Source of the DNA: Liriodendron chinense
Lineage: Eukaryota > Streptophyta > Magnoliopsida > Magnoliales > Magnoliaceae
NCBI GenBank assembly: GCA_003013855.2
Contig: ML058588.1
Location: 310,001-374,000, forward strand
Direction: 5' to 3'
Length of the DNA stretch: 64,000 nt
The position numbers were made by a program, and so were the translations under genes. Positions within the stretch are counted from its first letter, which is position 1; each line of letters begins with the position of its first letter. Below are positions 1 through 10,418 of the stretch, one piece after another. Under the pieces are notes generated by a model that was not told where the DNA came from, searched no databases, and saw nothing but the letters and a program-made list of their open reading frames with translations.

Positions 1-407
1 GCTGCAAGTATTTGCGCGATGATAGTTTTATTAGGAGAATCGCGTCTCACATGCCGAAATGAGTAGACCTGTCTAGATCCGTGATGATTACGAGGTGGGT
101 CTCACTTGTAAAACTTTAAATAGAAAGTAAAGGTGAGGATCATGAACTCTTTTGATGTGAAATTTTGATTCGAGGAAATGGACGGTTGGATAAAAATGAT
201 TGGTTCATTAAAATCCTGCAGGATGAATGAATATTTTTGAAGTAAAGAGAGTTATCATCCTCTAATACATCTTTTAAATGGTCCAGATATTCTGAAATGC
301 AGGAATTTCTACCTGAGCTTGGCGATTCTCTTTTTCGTTATCTACTCGCGCAAATCTCTATTGTATTTTCAAGAGAAGAACACGAGGATAGAGAAAGAGG
401 AAAACTT
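1..407. other. Gene-free stretch, nothing recognised
   Basis: No family-like reading frame, RNA gene or clear repeat boundary is visible. The sequence is AT-rich and ordinary up to the start of the MITE at about 408. Confidence 0.5.
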
Positions 408-797
408 TGATACTCTGAGAGAGTGCGGTGGATGATACGCAGGCGCTGAGAAATGTTAAACTCGACATTGAAGAAATTAAAGTTTTAAATGTACAGGTTA
501 TGAGTCCCATTTTGGATGTATCATAAACTAAATCTTAAACTTATTTGGTTCGATGTTTGTGCAGATATTTATTGGACGTTTCAAATGAAAAAGAAAAAAA
601 AAAAATCCAATGGTCCTATTTGAATAAACAAGTGTCCACGAATCAGAAGCTTAGATTTTTTAAAATTCTTATTTTGAAATACTTAATTAATTTACAGTGG
701 TTCAAATCATTTTTACGGTTTAACTTGAGACAACATATGCCACTTATACTACTTATGAGTGCCTGTGTATCAACCATCATGCGCAGCCTGAGTATCT
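408..797. mobile_element. MITE of the 'GATACTCTG' family, copy 1
   Basis: The left end reads TTTGATACTCTG and the right end GAGTATC. Inside are blocks shared with the copies at 15768, 20878, 54890 and 58374: TTATTGGACGTTTC, CCACGAATCAGAAGCTTAG and GAGTGCCTGTGTATCA. There is no coding capacity, so it is a non-autonomous DNA element. The short frame at 545-799 is a chance frame inside it. Exact ends and target duplication were not resolved. Confidence 0.6.
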
Positions 798-1229
798 AAT
801 AAGTCTCAATGAGAAAACAGGAGGGGGACGGACATTCTTTTCAGTACACACTCAAGCGTGGCTGCCGAAGAACACGTGTGAGAAATCTAATCCTCTAATC
901 AGCCTGATACGTACACCCTGAATTAAGGTTAATCTGATGATTAGTTGTCCACTTGTATAAGCTGAGTTGTGGGCCATTGGTTGATTTTTTTCACCGCGTG
1001 TGGGACAGTTGATGATCAAGACGGTCAGTTGTTGTGTCCCACATGATAAACGGCTTGGATCTTACACATGGGCCATATCTCTGCCTGGCAGGCGCCCGAA
1101 TGCGTACTCCGTCAGCTTCACATGGGTAGGACTTGGAATGGGCCGGGCAGGCATGTTGGGCTTTGGGCCTTGACTGCCTCAGGAAGACTGGGCCTGAGTA
1201 TCAGGCCTTCCCCCAAGCTTTGGTGGATC
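798..1229. other. Gene-free stretch
   Basis: No coding signal is seen. The text is rich in short GGGCC/GGCCC words typical of the repeats around it. Confidence 0.4.
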
Positions 1230-1660
1230 CGTGACTATGGGACACACCTTGGTCTATGTACCTTAAATCCACACCGTCCATTAGTTTTTACAGAATCATT
1301 TTAGGGCATGATCCCAGAAATGAAGTAGATCCAAATCTCAAGTGGACCACAGAAAATTGTGGTGATTGAATACCAACCAATAAAAAAATTTGGGGCCCAC
1401 CAGAATGTTTACTTGCCATCCAACCTGTTGATAAGGTCACAAATACCTGGATGAAGGGATCACATAAATAGCAGCTTGATCCAAAATTTTGCGGCCCAGG
1501 AATTTTTATTGGTCAATCAACATTGTTTCTCGTGGTGTGGTCCACCATACACTGGGATCTGCTTCATTTTTGGGATCGTTACCTAAAATGAACTTTGAAA
1601 ACTGGTGGATCGCGTGGATGTAATGCACATACATCAAGGTGGGCATCACAGCCGGGGATC
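1230..1660. mobile_element. Foldback MITE (GTGGGGCCCAC family), degenerate
   Basis: The left arm carries 'ATCCACACCGTCCATTAG' and the right arm the inverse 'TGGTGGATCGCGTGGATG'. Between them are the family's usual blocks: 'CAAATCTCAAGTGGACCAC', 'GCCATCCAACCTGTTGATAA' and 'GTGGTGTGGTCCACC'. It is an old, diverged copy. Ends are approximate and no target duplication was found. Confidence 0.6.
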
Positions 1661-4134
1661 AATCGGTTTGAGGATCCATCAACCGGCATGACAAGGTACA
1701 CGTGGAATGCAAGTACGTTGATCCAAACCGTCCAAATCGTGGGCCCAAATTTACAAGGGGCCTATGCAGGCGAATGCATTGATTGGACGGCAGTAATTTG
1801 GACTTTTGTTTGTTGAATTTGGACCCCTCTTTTTCTACTTCAACCGTTCAATTTGTGGACATCAATCGAAGCATTTGGGAGGTGGATGAAGACCGTACAT
1901 CTAGTGCCTCGTATCAGTGGTCAACAATCACAAATATCTTACAATCACGTCCGTCGATTTTTTATATTGAATTTTGACCGTTAACCATTTTCTTATTTTT
2001 CCATCTTGGATGGGAGGGATGGGTAGTTCTGATTTCAACTGTGGACCATCCACAGACAATCATGGTCCTTTTATCAATGGCCCTGGCTTGCCCATTGGGA
2101 TCTCGAGATGGCCCTGCTTATTATGGGCTTGGGCTGAAATGAGGCCCAATGGGCTGGGCGTAAATTAAAGGCCACTGATAAATCAGCAGGCCCCTCCTAT
2201 TAATAGCCCGGTTCCGCCCGCGAGTCAATTCAACAGTGAAAATAGACAACTCGGTGAATCGCGACTCAGCTTTGGACCGAGTGAGTTGGTCCGAGCCGGA
2301 GTCTTAAACCGACGGTTGGGATCTGTGCAATGGCCCTTTGTATCAACGGTTTGGCTCACTGAATCATGGGCCACATTTGCACAAAACAGCAGATTTGTTA
2401 ATCCCAGACGTGTGAGCCCACGTACACATCACATGGGAATGTTTTTCAAATCCAATCCAGTCATCAAGTAGGTCCCACTATAGAGATGACCTGCCCCAAA
2501 AACCAGGCCAATCCACTCATCAAACAGGCCATGACGTTAGAAAAAAAAAATGGACGGCTTACAAAACCTTGCCTAAGTTTTTTTTTTTTCTAGCCGTTCA
2601 TTTGTTTCTTAAACTGTAGCTCGATTGACCAATGGATGGCCCATCATTTTTATGTGAAATTACAAAATTACCCTTTCAAAAATAACACATTGGATTTCAA
2701 GGGTTGAGCTCAACTTCGGCATTTTGCCCCACAAGATGGATGCCTGAAACATGATTGATCAATCCGGGCTATTTATTTTGTAATCTATCAATCCGATGGC
2801 CAGGATCGTCAGTCAAAATGAATCTTTAGATACATGGGCAATACAATTTGAGGCCCATTGGATGGACAGTCCAGATTTGTAACGAATTCTGTTACAAATG
2901 ACCTGGACCGCACAAGTGGACCATGGCTAGGCAATCTTGGCCATTGGTATCTTGTCTCCGAACGTGGATGGACTATGCCTCTTGATAGGGTGATCTTAAC
3001 CTTTGTGGCTCATAGATGTACGGCTAAAAAGAGACTGAACCATGGGCCCCACTTGACAAGATTGGAAGCCAATTTGGGCCATCTATTTTTCAATTGTACG
3101 TCCCTTAACAGATGAACCGTTCATGAGATGAGCATGACACCTTTTTAAAAGCCTCAGTCACACGTGAAAGAGAGGGCATTTTCGCCATTATAGAGGAGAA
3201 ATTATCTTCAGAATGTAATGGGTAGGGCTGCTAATAGGCCGGGTTAACCCGTTGGGTTTTCAGGCCTGAACCACTTCTAGCCAGAACAAGCCCATATGGG
3301 TCCGGCCTAAAATTTAAGCCAATACGCCATTTGGAATTTGAAGGGCATTCTTTTCATATATCATGAATGATGGGCCCCACTCAATGAATGGCCCAGATCC
3401 TGCAGAAAATTGAGTGGCTGGGATCCGGCGGTGCATAATCATCACAGGCTGGGGCCTAGGTTTTACTTTGCCGGCTGGCTTTAGGCTTGACATTAGCTCA
3501 CCCTGTCTGGGCTTAGGTCTGGTATGTGTGGTCCATCCCGGATTGACTTCATATGTACATGTGTTATATTCTAAGCAGTGATCAAGTGCGGTCCACATCT
3601 TAAATGCCGTGGCTCAAAAATCAGGCTGGTCCAATAATTGGAACGGTTAGCGGTGTAAAATGACAGAGGACGGCGGGACCCAAGTGTTTTCACCCGTCCA
3701 GGCGTTCAGCTTTGTTTCATACACTGTGACCCACTCGGTGAGTGGACTCGCTTATTCTGAGCTCGAGGGATCTACATGGTGGGGCCCAACTGATGAACTG
3801 CTCAGATATCACACGGCACACGTCGAGGTGTGTATGTTGGGTGAGAGAACCTTTTTAAGAGTCCACTTTCATGGCCCACTAGCAGGTGGAAGAGCCTTCA
3901 GATCTCATAATCACATGGCGTGGCCCACCTGATGGATCGGTCGGATGTTCCACAAGTCTTCCATGTTATTGCACGTCCGAGCTCTAGTGGGATCAGAATT
4001 TGGTTTTCAGTTTGTACCAGTGGGCCCTGGTTAAGTGATCCAAACCATTGATTTGTGGGCCCCCAACAGGAGTGGCCCATGCTCCAAACATCTCACGCGT
4101 GGAAAAAGTCCCTACTTTTCAATAGGGCCAGTTT
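1661..4134. other. Gene-free repeat-rich stretch
   Basis: Scattered GTGGGCC/GGCCCAC words and 'GGGCTGGGC' composition are seen, but no reading frame resembles a protein family. Around 3225-3310 there is a short 'GGGCTGCTAATAGGCC' segment of the kind found in dispersed plant repeats. I see no RNA gene. Confidence 0.4.
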
Positions 4135-5907
4135 GGATAGTAAGTTACTTGAGATAAGCTACTTATCATATAAATAACTTATCTTTGGTGGTGTTTGGCG
4201 TCTCTATAAATAAAAGCTTATCGGCTTATTTCTAAAAAGCAAGCTTTTAGACCATTTGATAAAAATTAAATTAAGGTGTTTATTTGTAACCATGTAGACA
4301 TTTTGGACTAATTTTTAGACAAGTTTATCCTTAAACTTTTCAAGTAATTCCAATCTTACAATTTCTCTCCTCTTTGCAATTTCTTCATGTAGGCCCACAT
4401 AATGAATGATCCATAGTAAAGGTGGGCCCCACACGATGAATGACCCATAACAAAGGTGGGCCTACATAATGTACAATCACATTAAAGGTGAGCCCAACAT
4501 GATGGATGGCCTACTTCAAAGTATAGCCCTGCATGATAAATTACCTATATCAAGCAAGCCCTACTTGATGGATGGTCGACGTCAAAGGTGGGACCCACAT
4601 GATAGATGGTGGATATTGAATGTGGGACCCACATGATAGATGGTGGATATTGAATGTGGGCCCACATGATGAATGACCGAATGTTGGGCCCCACGCAATG
4701 GACAATCCATAACAAAGGTAGAACCTACATGATGGATGGTGGACATCAAAGATGGGTCCCACATGGTAATGACAAAGGTGGGACCCACATGATGGATGGT
4801 CCACATTAAAGGTAGGACCCACGTGATGGATGGTGGATATTGAATGTGGGACCACATGATGGAAGTTTGACATTAAAAGTGGGCCTACATGATGAATGAC
4901 CCATGTTGAAGGTTGAGCCCCACATGATGGATAGTCCACAGCCAAGGTGAGACCTACATGATGGATGGTGGACATCAAAGGTGGGTCCAACATGATGGAC
5001 TATCCACATCAAGTGGGCCCCACATGATAGTGTTCCACAACAAAGGTGGGACCCACATGATGGATGGTGGACATCGAAGATGGGCCCCACATGATAGATG
5101 GTCCGCATCAAAGTGTGGCCCAACATGACCGAGCGTGCACATTAAGTGGGCTTATTTGATGGGCAGTCCATGTCAAAGGTGGGACCCACATAATGGATGA
5201 TGGTCATTGAAGGTGGGCTCGCATGATGAACGACCTATAATGAAGGTGGGGCCCCACGCAATGAATGGTCCATATCAAGGTGGGCCCACACAATGGATGG
5301 AGTGAGCTTCACATGATGGATGGCCCACATAAAAGTGTTCCCCCCTCATAATGGACGGTTCACTGTTCACATCAAGTGGGCCCCACCTAATGGATGGTCC
5401 ACATCCAAGGTCTCTCATGATGGATGACCCATATCCAAGGTGGGTCGTATGATGGATGATCTACATAGAAGGTGCACCCACACGATGAATGGTTGATGTC
5501 AAAAGTGGGCCCCACATGATGGACAATCCATTCAAAGGTATAGAAGGTGCACCCATACTATAGACACATCAAATGTAGAGTCCACGTGATGGATGGTGGG
5601 TAGTGAACATTGAGGGGCCATACATAAAGGACAATTGGGCCCTACATGAGGGATGGTCCACCAAAATAACCATTTGGATTGCTCTTATATTAAAATTGTT
5701 ATAATCTTAAAAAATGACATCAACTACCCTTAAAAAAGCTTTTATTTGAAAGCTTTACCAAACATACTTATTTTAAATGAGAGGTTTTTTTAGGGATTTT
5801 ACCAAACAAGCTTATTTAAACATAAGAGCTGGAACAAAAGTTGCTTATTGGAGTTGGTTTTATTGAAAAAGCTCTTCTTGAAGGGGAGTAGAGATGCCAA
5901 ACGAGCC
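4135..5907 (+). mobile_element. MITE-like element enclosing a GTGGGCCCAC tandem array (left half)
   Basis: The left end is GGGCCAGTTTGGATAG and the right end is the inverse, CCAAACGAGCC. The AT-rich arms next to the ends contain alternating 'CTTAT/ATAAG' words, as in common plant MITEs. Between them, 4382-5660 is a degenerate tandem array of roughly 30-40 bp units of the form 'GGTGGGNCCCACATGATGGATGGTCCACATCAAA'-like text. It has no coding capacity. Flanking target duplication is unclear, so the boundaries rest on the inverted ends only. Confidence 0.55.
4382..5660 (+). repeat. Degenerate minisatellite, forward orientation
   Basis: Dozens of imperfect units repeat the word order GTGGGCCCCAC - ATGATGGATGG - TCCACATC. 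The units vary in length by a few bases, and several have lost the central palindrome. Open frames of 91-147 aa on the minus strand (4550-5126) are translations of this array, with the pseudo-protein repeat 'IHHVGPTF'. They are not genes. Confidence 0.85.
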
Positions 5908-7119
5908 TTAGGTTTCTACTTCGTAGATAAGTAATGTTTGGCAAACAACATACTTATCATCCAAAAAGTAGAAATGCATGTTTGGTTTCCAACATCACAA
6001 GTAGTCATCCCTCAAGTTTATTTGGCCCCCCTCACATTCACTGTCCATCATGTGGGGCCAACCTTTGATGTGGATCATCGATTGTGTGGCCCCCACTAAT
6101 GTAGGCCATCCATCATGTGGGGCCCACTTTGGATGTGGGATATTTAGTCTTCAGGTTTGACTTTAATGCGCACCATTCATTAGGTAGGGTCCACCTTTGA
6201 TGTTGGTCATCAATCATGTGGGGCCTACCATCAATGTTATTGTCCATCACGTGGGGCCCATCTTCAATATCCACTGCCCATCATGCGGTGCCCACCTTTG
6301 ATGTGGACCATCCATCATGTGGGCCCACCTCCCATGTGGGCTGTCCATCATGCTGGGCCCGCCTTGGATATGGGCCACTCTCATTAGGCTGATCCTTGAT
6401 GTAGACCGTCCATCATGTGAGGCCCACCTTGATGTGGATCATTCGTCATGTGGAGCCCGCCATTATTAATTGCCCATCATGTGGAGTCCACCTTTGATAT
6501 GGATTGTCGATCATGTGGGCCCCACCTTCAATGTTGGTTGCCCATCATGCGGGCTCCCCTTGTATGTGGGCCATTCATCATTAGGGGCCGACCTTTGATG
6601 TGGATCTTCCATCATGTGGTCTACCTTGAAATGGGCCATCATCATGTGGGGCCAGCTTCAATATACACTGCGTGGAGCCCACCATTGATGTGGATCGTCC
6701 ATCATGTTGCCCCCACCTTTGATGAAGGCTATTTATCCTTATGGGCCGACCTTTGATGTGGACCATCCATTATGTAGGTCCATATTAATATAGGATCATC
6801 CATTATGTGAGGCCCATATTTGATGTGGATCATCCATTGTGTGAGCCCCACATTTTATGAGACCATCCATCATGTGGGGCCTCTGACATGGATTGTATCA
6901 TAGAGCGGTGCTCGACATGAAAAATCAGCGATAGCTTCCTTTGACTTGTAACCTAAGAGGGAGATGAGTAGAAAAACAATAAGCCAAAAAGCTTTAAAAA
7001 ATAAATAAATAATCCTTATTAAAATAAATACTTTTAGGAGATGAGTTACTTTTCATTTATGCTTACCAAACTAGGCTCAGTTGAAAAGTAACTTATTTTG
7101 GTAGTATCCAAACAGGTCC
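5908..7119 (-). mobile_element. MITE-like element enclosing the same array in opposite orientation (right half)
   Basis: The right end is ATCCAAACAGGTCC, the inverse of the 4135 end (GGGCCAGTTTGGAT). Region 6045-6900 is the same minisatellite read in reverse: 'CATCATGTGGGGCCCACCTTTGATGTGGAC'-like units. Together with 4135-5907 this makes a head-to-head arrangement of about 3 kb. It may be one element with both arrays or two adjacent ones. Confidence 0.5.
6045..6900 (-). repeat. Degenerate minisatellite, reverse orientation
   Basis: Units are the reverse complement of those at 4382-5660 (CCATCATGTGGGGCCCACC - TTTGATGTGGA). The two arrays therefore face each other across a spacer of about 390 bp (5661-6044). 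The 102-aa frame at 6448-6756 is a by-product. Confidence 0.85.
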
Positions 7120-9181
7120 TGAGTGGCTAACCAAAGAAAATGTTTAAGATAGAAGATAATACATTACTATTCAACTAATCAAAGGTTCAAAATTCTATGG
7201 ATAGGATCTTCTAATCTAGTTGATTTTTGGTTCATGGCCATCCATCCCATCATGTTGAAATTTTATCAATTAAACCACAGCCCCCACTTGTACAAGTATT
7301 CTGCACCATTTATTCCCAAAATGGACCCTCCCCGGTAGACTGCATACACACCACCACATGTTTTCTTGTCTTGGCAACTCGGATTGCAACTCAGACCGAA
7401 TCGTTAGGTCCTGAGTCGACTTGCTCAGAGTTGCGCAAGTCGACTTGCCGAGATGGCTTTGTGTGTGGGTGTGTTGTGGGGTGGGTGGGAGGGTCAGTGA
7501 ACCAGATCAGACTCGTCCGAGTCGACTCGGAAGAATGACTAGCATATAACTCATATGAGTCGGCAATCCGTGCCTTAATTTGATTAATTCTCAAAATAAT
7601 CCCTCCCAGTACTAGAACAATCAATGGACCTGGCCAGCCCAGTAGGCTTTTGTGATGAGCGCACCATTGGACCGGCTTGCGTTTCATTTTTAGACCAGTG
7701 GACCAGGGCCCAACCTGATTTTTGGGCCCACATACCAACCTTAAATCAAACCACATTTTCCATTTGAGGCTCAACCCAACCCTGAACTGAGGCCCATTTA
7801 TATCTGCCATGGGCCAGGATTGGGACTAACTTTCAATCTCGCGGACTGGGACTGGGCTTGCCCGACCTTGTCCGGGTCTATTGATGGTCTGAAACAGAAC
7901 TACAATCGATATTGCTTCGGCGTCCCACAGGCATGTGGATTGATTTCGGCCTTAAAGTAATGGTCTGCTTGTCTCATGTCTTGAAAAGAACAAAATGATG
8001 ATCGGGCCTAAACAAAAATGACAGGAAAGCATAAACCCAGAGTTTACGCTTCATCGCCCAAGCCCACCCGACACATAACCTATTAGGCATTAGCTTGTCT
8101 CTTGACCTGACCCACTTGAAATTCATCAAGCCCAACCTGACCCGTTTGATTGTAATTGGTTTGGGCTTGACTGACCTGACTGATTAGGCACGACCTTACT
8201 CATGTTTAAGAAGGGAAGATGGTGCACAAGGCAGCCCAAGTCTAGACCGACTAGCTTGGATACATACATTAGCTTGTTTTGAGCTTCGAGCCCGGTAGCC
8301 GGCTGGGCTGATGAACCTGACATGGCTTGGGTTCAGGCTTGAGCCTGGCATGGATGGCCCTGATTAATTTCCAGGTCGAGCTTGGGCTCAACTCATTTTT
8401 GCCCTCAGCCGACTAAACTTTATACATAAATGTTATGGGATGTCTCAAAAAATCAGATATATCCAAAACTTTAAGTGGGCAACACAGTTTAAAGCCATGT
8501 AAAATCATGCCTACAACATTTAAAAGCAGTTGGTGCGACGGGCCTGGGTTTTAGAATGGATCGAAATTTCGTGTCACCCCTCATCCAAGTGGACCCCTCA
8601 TCCAAGTGGGACACACATAATAGATGGGTTAAATGTTTGAACCACATCTCCGTGAGCCCCGTAAGGCTGTAAACATCTGAACCACATCTCGGTGAGCCCC
8701 GTAAGGCTGTAAACAATCAAGAAGATTTCAATGGATAGGCATCCACTCTCAACTAATGCCCATGGTGGCCCACCCAGGTCATAGATTGGTCTGATTTTTA
8801 GGTCCAAGGCCCGCCATAGAAGGTTGCATCTAATAGATGGCATGGATGTTTGACCACGTTACAATAGGGTCCAAGGTGCTCAACCACATGGGACCTCATA
8901 TAACCTTTTTCCGGTAAATGCCCTTTCAATTGTCATTTGCTTGATGATCAATATCCAGCATACAAAGTAAAACCCATCATATGAATGGTTTGGATCATTA
9001 GGAGATAAACCATATTCAGTGGCTTAAGTCCTGACATATCTTATAATAATATGTTGTATTTCAACAATCTTCTTCTCTAATAATTTATTTTTTATTTTTT
9101 TATTTTTATGTCCTTTCATATTACATGGTTTAATCAAATATCATTTATTAATATTGATTGTATCGTGTGGTTTTCGTGTGT
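7120..9181. other. Gene-free stretch with diverged repeats
   Basis: There is no supportable gene. Segments of 'GACTCGG/CCGAGTC' (7400-7530) resemble the dispersed repeat seen again at 43715-43840 and 46540-46620. Region 7800-8400 is rich in 'AGCCC/GGGCTTG' words. A small direct duplication is listed separately at 8639-8715. Confidence 0.4.
8639..8715. repeat. 40-bp tandem duplication
   Basis: The block 'GAACCACATCTCCGTGAGCC...GGCTGTAAAC' occurs twice in direct tandem with a 40-bp period and one obvious difference (CCGTG/GGTG). Confidence 0.85.
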
Positions 9182-9723
9182 TGTGTTACACCCAAAATAC
9201 TAACCTATTTGATAGAGTGACCCTAGGATATTTGAAGACAAACCATGCCCCCCTGTTATTGACTAATTGCGCTAAAAGCTTGAGCTATTAGGGAATGACA
9301 GAAAAATGTATATCAAAGGGTTTGCTGATGCTTTCAATAACTCCCCTCAATATCGAATGCCCTATAATATCAAATTTTGCATATTCGAGATTGGAACACC
9401 GGACATCCTGCTCTAATACCATATTACTGACTGGTTGCGCTAAAAGATTGATTTATTAGAGAACAATAAAACAATATATATCAAGGGGTTTGTTGACACC
9501 TCCAACACCCTCACCTCTCATGTAGGGTTTTCGTCTGTCCAATCATATGAATAGCGTGCAACACGCATGAACAGATGGAACTCCTCTCCCGCCCATGTGG
9601 GCCTAGAGCATGGCTTGGGTAGATAACTTAGGCTCTGATGCCATAGTTGTGTTACACCCAAAAGGCTAATCTATTAGTGACCCAAGATAATATATGAAGA
9701 AAAACTTGCCCCCTCCCAACCCA
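9182..9723 (-). mobile_element. Miniature LTR element (TRIM-like), interrupted by a second one
   Basis: Two direct copies of a segment beginning 'TGTGTTACACCCAAAA' (plus-strand text) lie at 9182-9253 and 9648-9723. Read on the minus strand, the 9648 copy ends in CA and is followed within four bases by TGGCATCAGAGCC (9631-9643). That is close to the plant initiator-Met tRNA primer site TGGTATCAGAGC. The interior is only a few hundred bases and has no gag or pol. The left LTR is split by the TRIM at 9254-9507. Confidence 0.6.
9254..9507 (-). mobile_element. TRIM: miniature LTR retrotransposon with 86-bp LTRs
   Basis: The LTRs lie at 9422-9507 (5' LTR in minus orientation, starting TGTTGGAGGTGTC) and 9254-9339 (3' LTR), each 86 bp. 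Next to the 5' LTR is a primer-binding site, TGGTATTAGAGC (9410-9421), one base different from the tRNA-iMet complement. Next to the 3' LTR is a purine tract, TTGAGGGGAGT (9340-9350). The interior is about 82 bp. Flanks CCCCC and CCCTC are a plausible 5-bp target duplication. It has no coding capacity and would need proteins from another element to move. Confidence 0.8.
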
Positions 9724-9862
9724 ATGTTAGATAAACCATCGTCCCCGTCACCTGTATTATCTCAGTTTCTTTTGCCTGCAATTACATGATTGGATGGCTG
9801 CAGGGTTATAACTCCATTTTTTAAACCTCGGCGTGAAAGAATTGCACAAGCGTCCTCCTTTG

Positions 9863-10418
9863 GGACGCGGATTAGCTACTGACAGGTGGAGTAGCGATCT
9901 AGCTACTGAAGTTACATCACCAACTTCTATCGGCCCCACCATGATGTATGTGTTGTATCCACACCGTCTATTCATTTGGAGAGATCATTTTAGGGAATTA
10001 TCTTAGGAATGAGACATATCCAAAGTTCAAGTAGACCCCACCAAATGAAACAGTAGGGGCTTGATCTCCTACCATTAAAATCTTCTTGGGTATACATAAG
10101 TTTTCAATCAAGCTGATATTTGTGGTTTCCCTTCTTCCATGTCTGTGTGAACTTATGACCAGGTTGGATCTCAAATAAACATCATGTGGATACTAGAAAG
10201 GTTTCAATGGCCGTGTCAATGTCCCTACTGTTTTCTTTGGTGGGGTCCACTTGAGCTTTGGATCTGTCTCATTCTTTACCTCATGCCCTAAAATGATATC
10301 TCCAAATGAATGGACGATGTGGATACAACACATACATCATAGTGGGGTCCACAGAAGTTGGTGACGTCACTTCTGTAGCCGGATAGCTCCTCAACATGTC
10401 AGTAGCTAATCCGCGTCC
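9863..10418. mobile_element. Foldback MITE, Mutator-like, 9-bp TSD
   Basis: Terminal inverted repeats are GGACGCGGATTAGCTACTGACA and its inverse. The flanks are CCTCCTTTG (9854-9862) and CCTCATTTG (10419-10427), a 9-bp duplication with one mismatch. Subterminal arms carry 'ATGTATGTGTTGTATCCACA' and its inverse, and inner arms fold on each other. The 9-bp duplication and long inverted repeats are typical of Mutator-superfamily derivatives. No transposase is encoded. Confidence 0.85.

Noticed and set aside
4550..5126. Overlapping minus-strand frames of 91-147 aa with a repeated 'IHHVGPTF' pattern
   Set aside because: They translate the minisatellite. Several frames of the same DNA stay open because the unit lacks stops. 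No protein family or splice context.
6448..6756. 102-aa plus-strand frame
   Set aside because: It is the mirror image of the same minisatellite.
4382..6900. CRISPR-like array of regular repeats
   Set aside because: Units are degenerate and contiguous with no unique spacers, and the genome is eukaryotic.
7391..7810. 139-aa minus-strand frame
   Set aside because: No domain, no splice context, and it overlaps GACTCGG-type repeat sequence.
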